A DNA stretch of 34,259 nt from Candidatus Methylomirabilota bacterium (lineage in GTDB: Bacteria > Methylomirabilota > Methylomirabilia > Rokubacteriales > CSP1-6): assembly GCA_035709005.1 (NCBI GenBank), contig DASTFB010000005.1, positions 1 to 34,259 on the forward strand, read 5' to 3'. Shown one piece after another: positions 15,812-24,037 of the stretch. Numbering within the stretch: the first letter of the stretch is position 1; every line of letters starts with the position of its first letter. The notes under the pieces were generated by a model. It saw only the letters and a list, made by a program, of their open reading frames with translations, searched no databases and was not told the origin of the DNA. The translations under genes were made by a program, and so were the position numbers.

Positions 15812-16573
15812 TCAGGCCGCGGCCTGCCAGCGGAGCATCCGCCGCTCGGCCGCGAGCAACAGGGCGTTGATCAGGGACCCCAGGAGCCCCAACAGCAGGG
15901 CTCCCATGACGATCTGGGCGGGGTTGAAGAAGGTCCGCCCCTCCATTATGAGGTGGCCCAGCCCCGCGTCGGCGCCCATGAACTCGGCGCCCACGATGAC
16001 GAACAGCGCCAGGCCGACACCCAGCCGCAGGGCGACGATGACCCCTGGCAGCGAGGCCGGCAACACCACTCTCCGGATCAGGTCGGCGCGGGAGGCGCCC
16101 AGGCTGGCCGCCGCCCGCAGGAGCATGACGTCGACACGCAGCACGCTGGCGGTCATGGCCACGAACATCGGGAAGAACGTCGTATAGCCGATGAAGGCCA
16201 CCTTGGACGCCTCGTCGAGCCCGAACCACACGAGGAACATCGGCAGGAATGCCAGCGGCGGGATCGGGCGCACGAACTCCATGACGGGCTCGATCATGAG
16301 CCGGAGGGGCGCGCACATCCCCACCAGGAGGCCGAGTCCGAGCGCGGCCAGGGCGGCGAGCCCGAAGCCCTGGGCGACCCGGCCGAGCGACGTCAGGACG
16401 TGGCGGTGGAGTTGACCGTCGCGGGCCGTCTCCACCGCCACTGCGAACACTTCGGCCGGCGTCGGGAGCAGCACAGGATTCATCACGCCCAGGTGCGCGT
16501 TGACCTGGGCGGTCGCGGCCCACAGCGCCAGGAGCCCCAGCAGCGCGGCGCCCCGGGTGACGGCGGTGTTCAC
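15812..16573 (-). CDS. NitT/TauT-type ABC permease 1
   Basis: A 253-residue inner-membrane permease of the SsuC/TauC family with about six hydrophobic segments. The EAA-type coupling loop is LRAAASLGASRADLIRRVVL, near residues 155-175, preceded by the family signature VRPIPPLAFLPMFLVWFG. The GTG start shares four bases (GTGA, 16570-16573) with the end of the ATPase gene. It is clearly paralogous to permease 2 at 17420-18274: both have RPIPPLA, TTFFPMF/ATFFPMF, LRLGV and LLRWQ in register. One ATPase and one binding protein serve the two, so the transporter may use a heterodimeric channel. Confidence 0.9.
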   Translation of the reverse strand: MNTAVTRGAALLGLLALWAATAQVNAHLGVMNPVLLPTPAEVFAVAVETARDGQLHRHVLTSLGRVAQGFGLAALAALGLGLLVGMCAPLRLMIEPVMEFVRPIPPLAFLPMFLVWFGLDEASKVAFIGYTTFFPMFVAMTASVLRVDVMLLRAAASLGASRADLIRRVVLPASLPGVIVALRLGVGLALFVIVGAEFMGADAGLGHLIMEGRTFFNPAQIVMGALLLGLLGSLINALLLAAERRMLRWQAAA

Positions 16574-17340
16574 GGAAGCACCTTGGCGACTTCTTCCTTC
16601 ACGACGCGAGTTATCTCGCTCTCGTACTGTGTGAACTCGGAGGCGAAGCGATCGCGGACCTCCGGCAGCTTGATGGCGAATACCTGTTTGACGCGCCCGG
16701 GGGCCGAGGTGATGACCACGACACGGTCGGCCAGATATACGGCTTCACGGATCGAATGCGTCACGAACAGGATGGTCTTGTGCTCCATCCGCTGGATGCG
16801 GGACAGCTCGTCCTGCAAGACTTCGCGTGTCTGGGCGTCGAGGGCCCCGAACGGCTCGTCCATCAAGATGATGGACGGGTTGTTGGCCAGCGCGCGGGCG
16901 ATGGCCACCCGCTGCTTCATGCCGCCCGAGAGTTGGACGGGAAACTTCTCGGCGTGGGCCCCCAGTCCCACCAGGTCCAGATAGCGCGCCACGGTACGGC
17001 GTCGCTCGGCGGCCGGCCGGCCCTGCAGCACGAGGCCGAACTCGACGTTGCCGGCCACGGTGCGCCAGGGGAACAGCACGTACTCCTGGAACACGACACC
17101 CCGGTCCGCCCCGGGTGCGGTCACGGGCTGACCGTCGATCAGCACGGTTCCCGTGCCAGGCGCCAGAAACCCGGCCACGATGTTGAGCAGCGTCGATTTG
17201 CCACACCCCGAAGGTCCCAGCAGGCAGACGAATTCGTGATCGGCGACCTCGAGGTCCAGATCCACCAGGACTGGCGTCATCTGGCCGGGGGCGCCGAACG
17301 ACTTGCTGACATGCTGGATCTGGATCTTGGCTCCGCCCAT
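16570..17340 (-). CDS. NitT/TauT-type ABC ATPase
   Basis: A 256-residue nucleotide-binding subunit of the SsuB/TauB/NrtD class. It has Walker A GPSGCGKS (residues 42-49), a Q-loop in FQEYVLFPW, the LSGGM signature (138-142), Walker B ILMDEP (158-163) and the switch His 195 in FVTHSIREAVYLADR. All active residues are intact. It overlaps permease 1 by four bases (GTGA). The 79 bp between its start and permease 2 contain a dispersed GC-rich palindromic repeat (17350-17410) also found before the RNase J gene. Confidence 0.94.
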   Translation of the reverse strand: MGGAKIQIQHVSKSFGAPGQMTPVLVDLDLEVADHEFVCLLGPSGCGKSTLLNIVAGFLAPGTGTVLIDGQPVTAPGADRGVVFQEYVLFPWRTVAGNVEFGLVLQGRPAAERRRTVARYLDLVGLGAHAEKFPVQLSGGMKQRVAIARALANNPSIILMDEPFGALDAQTREVLQDELSRIQRMEHKTILFVTHSIREAVYLADRVVVITSAPGRVKQVFAIKLPEVRDRFASEFTQYESEITRVVKEEVAKVLP

Positions 17341-17349
17341 GGCTCACCG

Positions 17350-17410
17350 CTTGGGGGGCACTAGGCGCGCCCCCCTCCAAACCTCCCCCATCCACGCGAG
17401 GTGCGCCGCA
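17350..17410. repeat. Dispersed copy of the palindromic repeat seen at 41-290
   Basis: The stretch has a GGGGGGC...GCCCCCC palindrome (about 17353-17376) followed by CTCCAAACCTCCCCCAT and CCACGCGAGGTGCG. It lines up closely with the unit at 43-97 in the same orientation. It occupies most of the only sizeable gap inside the NitT/TauT transporter genes, between permease 2 and the ATPase. Confidence 0.75.
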
Positions 17411-17419
17411 GCATGAGTC

Positions 17420-18274
17420 TCACCGCGGGTGCTGCCAGCGCAAGAGGTGGCGCTCGAGGAGGCGCACCATGCCGCTGGCGGCGTAGCCGAGCAGGCCGAG
17501 GAGGATGGCCGCCCCCAACATCTGGGGAACGAGAAAGAAGTTTCTCCCGTCGTTGATGAGGAATCCCAGCCCGTGCTCGGCGGCGATGAACTCGGAGATG
17601 ACGATGACGAAGAAGGCCAGCGCCACGCCCAGCCGCAGCCCGGTCATGATGTCGGGCAGGGCCGCCGGCAGGATCACGCGCACGAAGAGCTGCCGGCGGC
17701 CGGCCCCCAGACTCTGGGCCGCGCGCAGCAGCAGCGGATCGATGTGCCGCACCGCGTGCACGGTCGTCAGGAACATCGGAAAGAACGTCGCGTAGGTGAT
17801 GAAGCCCACCTTCGAGGTTTCGCCGATGCCGACCCAGACGATGAACAGCGGGAGCATGGCCAGCGGGGGGATCGGGCGGAGCAGCTCTACGATGGGCTCG
17901 ACGACATTGCGCAGCCAGGGGATGGCGCCGGCGGCCAGGCCTAGCCCGAGGGCGAGCAGCGCGCCGGTACCGAAGCCGAGGGCAACACGCTCGAGGGTGG
18001 CCGCCACGTGCGCCCACAGGTGTCCCTTGCCTGCGAGCTCCAGCACGGCGCCGACGACCACCCAGGGCCCGGGCAAGAAGATGGGATTGAACACCTGGAG
18101 GAGCACGACCAGACCGGAGGCCAGGCTCCACAGGGCGAGGAAGCCCAGCACCGCCGCCAGCCGCAGGCGCCACGCCCGGGCGGGGGCGAGCGACGGTCCG
18201 CGCAGCCCCGACTCCATCAACTCGGGTAGGGTGCTGACGAAGGAGCTCAACACCGGGTGTCGGTCACTCGTCAC
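17420..18274 (-). CDS. NitT/TauT-type ABC permease 2
   Basis: A 284-residue SsuC/TauC-family permease with about six membrane segments and the coupling loop LRAAQSLGAGRRQLFVRVIL. It is similar along its whole length to permease 1 (for example LRPIPPLAMLPLFIVWVG) and has about 30 extra N-terminal residues. The GTG start forms a four-base GTGA overlap with the stop of the SDR gene (18271-18274). The TGA stop is followed by a palindromic repeat before the ATPase. Two permeases with one ATPase imply either a heterodimeric channel or two alternative transporters sharing parts. Confidence 0.9.
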   Translation of the reverse strand: MTSDRHPVLSSFVSTLPELMESGLRGPSLAPARAWRLRLAAVLGFLALWSLASGLVVLLQVFNPIFLPGPWVVVGAVLELAGKGHLWAHVAATLERVALGFGTGALLALGLGLAAGAIPWLRNVVEPIVELLRPIPPLAMLPLFIVWVGIGETSKVGFITYATFFPMFLTTVHAVRHIDPLLLRAAQSLGAGRRQLFVRVILPAALPDIMTGLRLGVALAFFVIVISEFIAAEHGLGFLINDGRNFFLVPQMLGAAILLGLLGYAASGMVRLLERHLLRWQHPR

Positions 18275-19023
18275 ATCATCACCAGACCGCCGTTGACGTC
18301 CAGGGTGGCGCCGGTCATGTAGGCGGCGGCCTCGGAGGCCAGGAACAGGACGCACTGGGCGATCTCGGCCGGCTCGGAGACGCGGCGCATGGGCACGCCG
18401 TCGGCGAGCCGGCGTGACTCCTCCGGGCTGCGCAGCGCCTTCCAGCGCTCGGTGGCCACCGTGCCGGGGGCCACCGCGTTGACGGTGATGCCCTCGGCGG
18501 CGACCTCGCGGGCCAGGTGACGGGTAAAGCCCAGGACGGCGGCCTTGGCGGCCGCGTAGTGCGAAGCCACCGTCACGGCGCCGGCGCGGCCGGCCACCGA
18601 GGACATGTTGACGATGCGCCCGGCCCGCTGCCGCTTCATGAGCGGCAGCACCGCCTTGACGCAGAGGAACATGCTGGTCACGTTGAACCGGAAAATCGCG
18701 TCCCACTCGTCCTCGGGGATCTCCTCGGTGCGGCGAATCACCGAGAAGCCTCCGGCATTGTTCACGAGCACGTCGATGCGCCCCCAGCGAGTCACCACCG
18801 CGTCCACGGTCTCGCGGACATCCCGCGGCGTCGTGACATCGCAGCGGAAGGCCACGGCCTCGCGGCCGCCCGCGGTCAGCTCCTTGGCCAGCGTGTCGAG
18901 GGCGGGGGCGTCGACGTCGAGCAGGGCCAGCCGGGCTCCTTCGCCGGCGAAGGCTCGGGCGATGGCGGCGCCGATGCCCCGGGCGGCGCCGGTCACGATG
19001 ACGACCTGTCCCTGGAATCTCAT
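18271..19023 (-). CDS. Short-chain dehydrogenase/reductase (SDR, FabG-like)
   Basis: A 250-residue classical SDR using NAD(P). It shows TGAARGIG (residues 11-18), the D-containing strand end LLDVD (34-38), NNAG (88-91), N114, and the catalytic S142, Y156 and K160 (YAAAK). An acidic residue at the end of the second strand favours NAD over NADP; that is inference. The substrate is a hydroxy or keto compound that cannot be named. ATG 19023 (MRFQGQVVIVTG) is chosen because it gives normal length; the frame continues to 19053 without a better site. It lies 61 bp after the sugar-type ATPase gene and overlaps permease 2 by four bases, so it links the two transporter modules. Confidence 0.9.
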   Translation of the reverse strand: MRFQGQVVIVTGAARGIGAAIARAFAGEGARLALLDVDAPALDTLAKELTAGGREAVAFRCDVTTPRDVRETVDAVVTRWGRIDVLVNNAGGFSVIRRTEEIPEDEWDAIFRFNVTSMFLCVKAVLPLMKRQRAGRIVNMSSVAGRAGAVTVASHYAAAKAAVLGFTRHLAREVAAEGITVNAVAPGTVATERWKALRSPEESRRLADGVPMRRVSEPAEIAQCVLFLASEAAAYMTGATLDVNGGLVMM

Positions 19024-19036
19024 CGGAGCGGGGTCC

Positions 19037-19051
19037 GCGAGCCCGGCTCGC
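19037..19051. repeat. Perfect 15-bp palindrome between the two transporter modules
   Basis: GCGAGCCCGGCTCGC (7-bp arms, one central base) lies in the 61-bp gap between the UgpC/MalK-like ATPase stop and the SDR start. It may be a small RNA hairpin in the operon transcript or an operator-like site. In GC-rich DNA a palindrome this short may also arise by chance. Confidence 0.45.
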
Positions 19052-19084
19052 ACCGAGGGTGGCCTGCCCGAGGTGCCCGGGGCT

Positions 19085-20158
19085 TCATCGAAGGATTCGC
19101 TCCCCGGTGGCGGTGTCGAAGAAGACCAGCTTGTCGGGACGGAAGACGAAGCGCCGGCGGTCGCCCACGACCACCCGCTCCTCGGCGTCCACCTTGGCCA
19201 CGATCGGGGCCGGGCCGCCGTAGTCCAGGAAGACGAGGGTCTCGTCGCCCATCGGCTCGATGAGGTTGACCGCCGCCGGCCAGCCCTCGCCGTCCGGGGC
19301 GAGCCGCACGTGCTCGGGCCGAACGCCCAGCGTGACGGCGCCGGCGCGGGCGCCGTTGCGGCGGCCGAGATCCAGGCTCCCGCCGGGGGCCTGGAAGCGT
19401 ACGTTCTCGCCGTGCTCGGCCACGGCGCCGTCGATGAAGTTCATGGCCGGCACGCCGAAGAAGCCGGCCACGAACCGGTTCGCGGGGTCGCCGTAGACCG
19501 TCAGCGGCGGCCCCACCTGCTGCACCAGGCCGCGGTCCATGACCACGATGCGATCGGCCATGGTCATCGCCTCGGCCTGATCGTGGGTCACGTAGACGAA
19601 CGTCGTGCCCAGCGAGCCGTGCAGGCGCTTGAGCTCGGTGCGCATCTCCACGCGCAGCTTCGCGTCGAGGCTGGACAGCGGCTCGTCCATGAGGAACACG
19701 GAGGGCTTGGTCACGATCGTGCGGGCCAGCGCCACCCGCTGGGCCTCGCCTCCCGAGCACTGGGCCGGCTTCTTGCCGAGCAGCGCGGTGATGTGCATGG
19801 CGGCGGCGGCGTCCCCGACCCGCCGGCGGACCTCGGCTTCCGGCGTACGCTTGACGCGCAGGCCGAAGGCGATGTTCTCGAACACCGTCATGTGGGGGAA
19901 GAGCGCCAGGTCCTGGAACACCATGCCCAGGTCCCGCTCGCCAGGCTCCACGTCGTTGACCACGCGATCGCCGATGATGACCTCGCCGGTGGTCGGCGTC
20001 TCCAGGCCCGAGATCATGTTGAGGGTCGTGGTCTTGCCGCAGCCCGAGGGCCCGACGAACACCAGGAACTCGCCGTCGCGCACGTCCAGGTTCACGCCGG
20101 CGACGGCGGTGACGCCGCCGAAGGTCTTGACCAGGTTCCGGAGCAGGATGCGACTCAC
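19085..20158 (-). CDS. Sugar-type ABC ATPase (MalK/UgpC/MsmX-like)
   Basis: A 357-residue ATPase of the CUT1 class. The motor has Walker A GPSGCGKT (36-43), Q-loop VFQDLALFPHM, the signature CSGGE (134-138, Cys in place of the usual Leu), Walker B VFLMDEP (154-160) and His 192. The C-terminal ~120 residues form the OB-like regulatory/TOBE domain (LGVRPEHVRLAPDG). The GTG start overlaps the upstream permease stop by four bases (GTGA 20155-20158). ATPases of this class can serve several sugar importers, so this one might be shared. Product class is firm; substrate unknown. Confidence 0.93.
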   Translation of the reverse strand: MSRILLRNLVKTFGGVTAVAGVNLDVRDGEFLVFVGPSGCGKTTTLNMISGLETPTTGEVIIGDRVVNDVEPGERDLGMVFQDLALFPHMTVFENIAFGLRVKRTPEAEVRRRVGDAAAAMHITALLGKKPAQCSGGEAQRVALARTIVTKPSVFLMDEPLSSLDAKLRVEMRTELKRLHGSLGTTFVYVTHDQAEAMTMADRIVVMDRGLVQQVGPPLTVYGDPANRFVAGFFGVPAMNFIDGAVAEHGENVRFQAPGGSLDLGRRNGARAGAVTLGVRPEHVRLAPDGEGWPAAVNLIEPMGDETLVFLDYGGPAPIVAKVDAEERVVVGDRRRFVFRPDKLVFFDTATGERILR

Positions 20159-21111
20159 CGGCGGATCATCCCGAAGCTGAACCCCTTGACCAGGTGCTTC
20201 TGGATCAGGATGCCCAGCACGACGACGGGCACGGTGATGACCGTGCCGATGGCGGCCTGGGGACCGTAGAGCCGGCCCTCCACGGCGCTCTGGAACTTGT
20301 TGAGCAGCACCGGCAGCGTGGTGACCCTCGGGTGGGTCAGCGTGAGGGCCAGCAAGAACTCGCTCCAGTTGAGGATGAAGATGAAGAGGAACGTCACCAC
20401 CATGCCCGAGGCCACCAGCGGCAGCACCACGCGGCGGATCGTGGTGAGGCGTCCGGCGCCCATCAAGCGGGCGGCATGCTCCAGCGTGTAGGGGACCTCG
20501 TCGATGAAGCTCAGCATCATCCAGATCACGAAGGGCAACGTCGTGGCCGTGTAGAGGAGACCGAGCCCCAGGTAGGTGTCGATGAGGGTCAGGCGAGTGC
20601 CGAAGAGCAGGGTCGTCGTGTGGGGGATCATGATGGCGTAGTAGATCAGGATGGGAATGGCGATCACGATGGGCGGCACCATGCGGATGGTGAGGATCAG
20701 GTAGCGGAAGTTCCTCCCGCCCACGCTGAAGCGCGACACCGAGTAGGCCAGGAAGGTTCCCAGCAGGAGCGAGACGAGCGAGCTGGCCGTGCACACGATG
20801 AACGAGTCGGCCATGGCGCCCCAGATGGCGAAGACCTGGTCGGAGGCCGAGCGGGCCAGGTCCCGGCCCATCTCGCTGAAGGCGAAGATCTGCCGGTAGC
20901 TGTACAGGGTCGGCTCGTAGGGCAGCCAGTGGGGCGGCCACGCCACCCACTCCCACGACTCCTTGAAGGACGTGGACACCATCCAGAAGATGGGGAACAG
21001 CACGAAGGCCGACCAGGCGAGCAGGAGCCCGTGGCGGACGCAGGGGAACAGCCGGCGCCGTCCGCGGCCGGGCGGCCGGCGCACCGCCCCGGGGGCGGCG
21101 GTCACGCTCAC
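20155..21111 (-). CDS. Sugar-type ABC permease, MalG-like
   Basis: A 318-residue inner-membrane permease of the CUT1 MalG/UgpE type. There are about six membrane segments; a long basic N-terminus precedes the first (GLLLAWSAFVLFPIFWMVST). The EAA coupling loop is EHAARLMGAGRLTTIRRVVL (about residues 225-245). The C-terminus KGFSFGMIRR is typical. An insertion of roughly 50 residues (LARSASDQVFAIWGAMADSF and flanks) lies after the first periplasmic loop. The GTG start overlaps the previous permease by four bases (GTGA, 21108-21111). Confidence 0.92.
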   Translation of the reverse strand: MSVTAAPGAVRRPPGRGRRRLFPCVRHGLLLAWSAFVLFPIFWMVSTSFKESWEWVAWPPHWLPYEPTLYSYRQIFAFSEMGRDLARSASDQVFAIWGAMADSFIVCTASSLVSLLLGTFLAYSVSRFSVGGRNFRYLILTIRMVPPIVIAIPILIYYAIMIPHTTTLLFGTRLTLIDTYLGLGLLYTATTLPFVIWMMLSFIDEVPYTLEHAARLMGAGRLTTIRRVVLPLVASGMVVTFLFIFILNWSEFLLALTLTHPRVTTLPVLLNKFQSAVEGRLYGPQAAIGTVITVPVVVLGILIQKHLVKGFSFGMIRR

Positions 21112-22085
21112 GTCTGGCGCTCCCGGAGGACGGCGCTCCGCTGCCGCACCAGCAGGTAGATGCCGGCGTAGATCAGGACGGCGAACATCAGCAGCAGGAG
21201 CATCGAGGCCGCGGCGCCGAAGCTGAACTTGTTGAACTGCCATACCTGGCGCCACAGGTAGAAGGCCACGGTCTGCGTGGAGTTGCCGGGGCCGCCGAAG
21301 GTGAGCAGGACCGACTGGTCGAAGATCTTCAGCGCCTCCATGGCGCGGATGACCACGGCGATCACGATCACTGGCTTGAGCAACGGCAACTGCACCCGCC
21401 GGAAGATCTGCCAGCGGCTGGCTCCCATCACGCGAGCGGCGTTCACCAGCTGCTGGGGCAAGGCGGAGAAACCCGAGAGGAAGATGAGGAAGGTGAGCGA
21501 CGTCCACTGCCAGACGTCGGCCAGGATGATCGCCCACTGCGCGGCCACGGGGTGTGAGAGCCAGCGGATGCGCGGCTCGACACCGAGCAGTGACGTCAGC
21601 GGCCACAGGATCTGATTCAGCGGCCCCGAGTCCAGGTAGATCATCGAGAAGTTGTAGCCCACGACCACGGGCACCACCATCATGGGCACGAGGAACAGGG
21701 TGAGGTAGATCCGCCGGCCCCGGAAGCGCTGGGCCACCAGCATGGCCAGCCCGAAGCCGATCAGCAGCTCCAGCGCCACGGCCACTCCGGCGAAATAGAA
21801 GGTGCGGGCCAGCGCCCACCAGAACTCGACGTCGGTCAGGACGTCGACGTAGTTGCCGAGCCCCTCGAAGTACGCCTGCTCGAAGGGGCGGTTGGCCCGC
21901 CACTTGAGCAGGCTGATGTAGACGGTGAGGGCGAAGGGCACGGCCAGCAGGAGGAGGAAGAGCGCCTCGACCAGGACGAAGGGGATGAGGCGGAACACGC
22001 GCTCCTGCGCCAACCACTTCGCGACCGTCCCGCCCCGCCGCGCCGGCACGCCGGCCGCCGCCCGCGTCGCCCTCACCTCAGCCAC
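21108..22085 (-). CDS. Sugar-type ABC permease, MalF-like
   Basis: A 325-residue CUT1 permease with six to seven membrane segments, starting with IPFVLVEALFLLLLAVPFAL. The coupling loop is VNAARVMGASRWQIFRRVQL (about residues 220-240), followed by the family segment LTFGGPGNSTQTVAFYLWR. GTG 22085 has AGGAGG six bases upstream. Its start lies 475 bp from the stop of its binding protein, a gap filled by two palindromic elements; every other junction in this importer is an overlap. That break may lower permease expression relative to the binding protein. Confidence 0.92.
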   Translation of the reverse strand: MAEVRATRAAAGVPARRGGTVAKWLAQERVFRLIPFVLVEALFLLLLAVPFALTVYISLLKWRANRPFEQAYFEGLGNYVDVLTDVEFWWALARTFYFAGVAVALELLIGFGLAMLVAQRFRGRRIYLTLFLVPMMVVPVVVGYNFSMIYLDSGPLNQILWPLTSLLGVEPRIRWLSHPVAAQWAIILADVWQWTSLTFLIFLSGFSALPQQLVNAARVMGASRWQIFRRVQLPLLKPVIVIAVVIRAMEALKIFDQSVLLTFGGPGNSTQTVAFYLWRQVWQFNKFSFGAAASMLLLLMFAVLIYAGIYLLVRQRSAVLRERQT

Positions 22086-22136
22086 GCGTCGCCTCCTGAT
22101 CCCGCGCGTGATCGCCGCGCGTGCCGGCGGGGCGGA

Positions 22137-22285
22137 GGTGGCTGGGGGGTGCCGAGGGGGCTCCCGATACCACGAGGGCGGCGGCCGCAGGGGACCGTTT
22201 GCGGCTGGGCTCCGTCTCCGCGTGAGGCCCGCGTCAGGTCGGCGGGAAACGGGTCTCGGGACCCCCTCGGCACCCCCCAGCCACC
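22137..22285. repeat. Palindromic element E1: 30-bp stem arms around an 88-nt core
   Basis: Arm 22137-22167 (GGTGGCTGGGGGGTGCCGAG and onward) is complementary to 22256-22285 with a single unpaired base. The core 22168-22255, read on the minus strand, contains GACCCGTTTCCC, GGAGCCCAGCCGCA and CCTCGTGGTA in that order. The same three blocks occur in E2 on the plus strand. It lies between the binding-protein and permease genes and contains no convincing reading frame. Confidence 0.85.
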
Positions 22286-22363
22286 CCCACCCCGCCGGAA
22301 GCCCGTGAAGGGATCTGCCTCGGAGAACTGTGGTGCGGCGGAATGTCCGCGCCGTGGGTTGCC

Positions 22364-22525
22364 GCCGGGGGCGAGGTGGGTGTGGGGGAGGGGTCCGGGG
22401 ACCCGTTTCCCTCGCCCGTGACCGTGCGCCCCCTGGCCCGATGGAGCCCAGCCGCAGCGGGTCCGAAGCGGACGGCGACCTCGTGGTAGCCCGGACCCCT
22501 CCCCCATACCCACCTCGCCCCCGGC
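22364..22525. repeat. Palindromic element E2: 36-bp stem arms around a 90-nt core related to E1
   Basis: Arm 22364-22399 is complementary to 22490-22525 at 35 of 36 positions; the exception can pair as G-U on one strand. The 90-nt core (22400-22489) shares the blocks ACCCGTTTCCC, GGAGCCCAGCCGCA and CCTCGTGGTA with E1, in inverted orientation. The outer stem sequences of E1 and E2 differ, but both remain self-complementary. The 78 bp between E1 and E2 hold only a small GCGGA-ATG-TCCGC palindrome. Confidence 0.85.
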
Positions 22526-22560
22526 GCGCCAGGCGACGTGCGAACGTTCGCGCTGCGGCA

Positions 22561-24021
22561 CTAGAACTTGTCGAGGTAGATTCCGCTCTCCACGCCCTGG
22601 CGCCAGGACTGGATCTGCCGGCTGCGCCCGACGTCGTCGGTGACCTTGTTCCAGCCGGTCTCGATCCGCTTGGCCGCCTCCTCGGCGGACGTGTTGTTGT
22701 TCATCACGTCGGCCAGCGCCTTGTCGAGGACGTTGAAGTACTCGTAATTGCCCTCGATCATGAGCAGCGAGGTGGCGTACTTGGAGTTCTCCATGGTCGT
22801 GGCCAGGAACTGCTCGCCGAAGCGCTTCCGGATGGCCGCATTCTTGAGATTCGACTCGCGGAACGGATCCCAGAAGCCCTTGGGATGGGCGATGGCCTCG
22901 TCCCCGACGGTGGGGCCGGTGAACCACTGGATGAACCAGTAGGCCAGCTCCGGGTGCTTGCCGTACTTGCTCACCATGTAGCCGGTGCCGGCCGCCTGGG
23001 GCGACCGCCGCACGACCTTGCCGTCCGGGCCCCGGGTCTGCGGAACCAGGCAGCTGAGCTGCTTGCCCTTGATGAGGCTCTTCTCGTTGCTGTTGGCGAA
23101 CCCGACGATCGAGGGGAACGACATCACCGAGAACGCCTGGCCGCTGGCCCAGAACGGATAGATCTGCGGCGTGCCCCAGCCCTGGATGTCGGGCGGCATG
23201 TACTTGACGATCGAGGCGAACTGCTTGATGGCCTGGATGCCGTGGGGCGTGTTGATCCGGGGCTTCATATCCTTGTCGAACAGCAACCCCCCGAAATAGG
23301 CCGGGAAGTGACGGTACGAGAAGTTGATGGAGCGGTAGCCCATCGCGCCGTAGAGGCCGTTGTCGAAGGTCATGCCCCAGCGCTTCTGCCCCGGCTTGGT
23401 GTGGAAGAAGGCGGCCATCTGCTCCCACTCCTCCATGGTCGCCGGGCAGCCGGGGTCCTTCTTGAACTTCGCCTTGTACTCGGCCTTGACCTGGGGGTTG
23501 TCCAGCAGGTCCTGGCGGAGCACCAGGATCAGGTGGTCGCCGTCGAGAACGAACAGGTAGAGCTTGCCCTGGTAGTGCTGCTGGTACCGCAGTCCCGACG
23601 CCACGCCCGCAAAGTCGGGCTTGCCCCGCTCGGCGTAGCCGTCGAGCGGAACGATCACACCGGCGCCGGCGGCGTCGGGGGCGATGTAGGGGAAGTCGTT
23701 GAACATGTCGAACTGGCCCGTCTTGGCCACCGCCTCGGCCATGATCTTGGCCGGGATGTCGGTGTAGCCGAGCGGGACGATCTTGATCTTGATCCCCGTC
23801 AGCTTCTCCCACCGCTCCGAGAAGTCCGGGAACGAATTGTTGTAGAGCGAGGACAGCAAGATGGTCTGCTCGACGTTTTTCAGGTTGTGCTTCTTGAGGT
23901 ACGCCTTGGCGCCGTTGATGGCGCGCTCCTCGGGTGTGGCCCCCGGCACCGGCTGGGCGTCGGCCAGACCGGCCGCGCCCAGCACCATGACGAGCATCGC
24001 GACGATCACACGAATTGCCAT
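22561..24021 (-). CDS. Sugar-type ABC substrate-binding protein
   Basis: A 486-residue extracellular solute-binding protein of the family 1 (MalE-like) type. The signal peptide covers residues 1-22 (VIVAMLVMVLGAAGLADA|Q). The two-lobed domain has typical segments such as FDMFNDFPYIAPDAAGAGVI, where ligand proteins of CUT1 importers carry F-D-hydrophobic-aromatic residues, and WASGQAFSVMSFPSIVGF. It is larger than average (about 420). AAGGAGG lies five bases before ATG 24021. The next gene upstream is the acyl-CoA dehydrogenase, 16 bp away; downstream are the two palindromic elements. Substrate unknown: sugars, polyols and glycerol-phosphate compounds are all used by the family. Confidence 0.9.
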   Translation of the reverse strand: MAIRVIVAMLVMVLGAAGLADAQPVPGATPEERAINGAKAYLKKHNLKNVEQTILLSSLYNNSFPDFSERWEKLTGIKIKIVPLGYTDIPAKIMAEAVAKTGQFDMFNDFPYIAPDAAGAGVIVPLDGYAERGKPDFAGVASGLRYQQHYQGKLYLFVLDGDHLILVLRQDLLDNPQVKAEYKAKFKKDPGCPATMEEWEQMAAFFHTKPGQKRWGMTFDNGLYGAMGYRSINFSYRHFPAYFGGLLFDKDMKPRINTPHGIQAIKQFASIVKYMPPDIQGWGTPQIYPFWASGQAFSVMSFPSIVGFANSNEKSLIKGKQLSCLVPQTRGPDGKVVRRSPQAAGTGYMVSKYGKHPELAYWFIQWFTGPTVGDEAIAHPKGFWDPFRESNLKNAAIRKRFGEQFLATTMENSKYATSLLMIEGNYEYFNVLDKALADVMNNNTSAEEAAKRIETGWNKVTDDVGRSRQIQSWRQGVESGIYLDKF

Positions 24022-24037
24022 CGCTGCCTCCTTGGGC

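Noticed and set aside
14764-17340. Taurine, nitrate or alkanesulfonate importer
   Set aside because: The family is right, but no sulfonate dioxygenase or monooxygenase, or nitrate reductase, is near, and neighbours suggest amide catabolism. Specific gene names are not justified.
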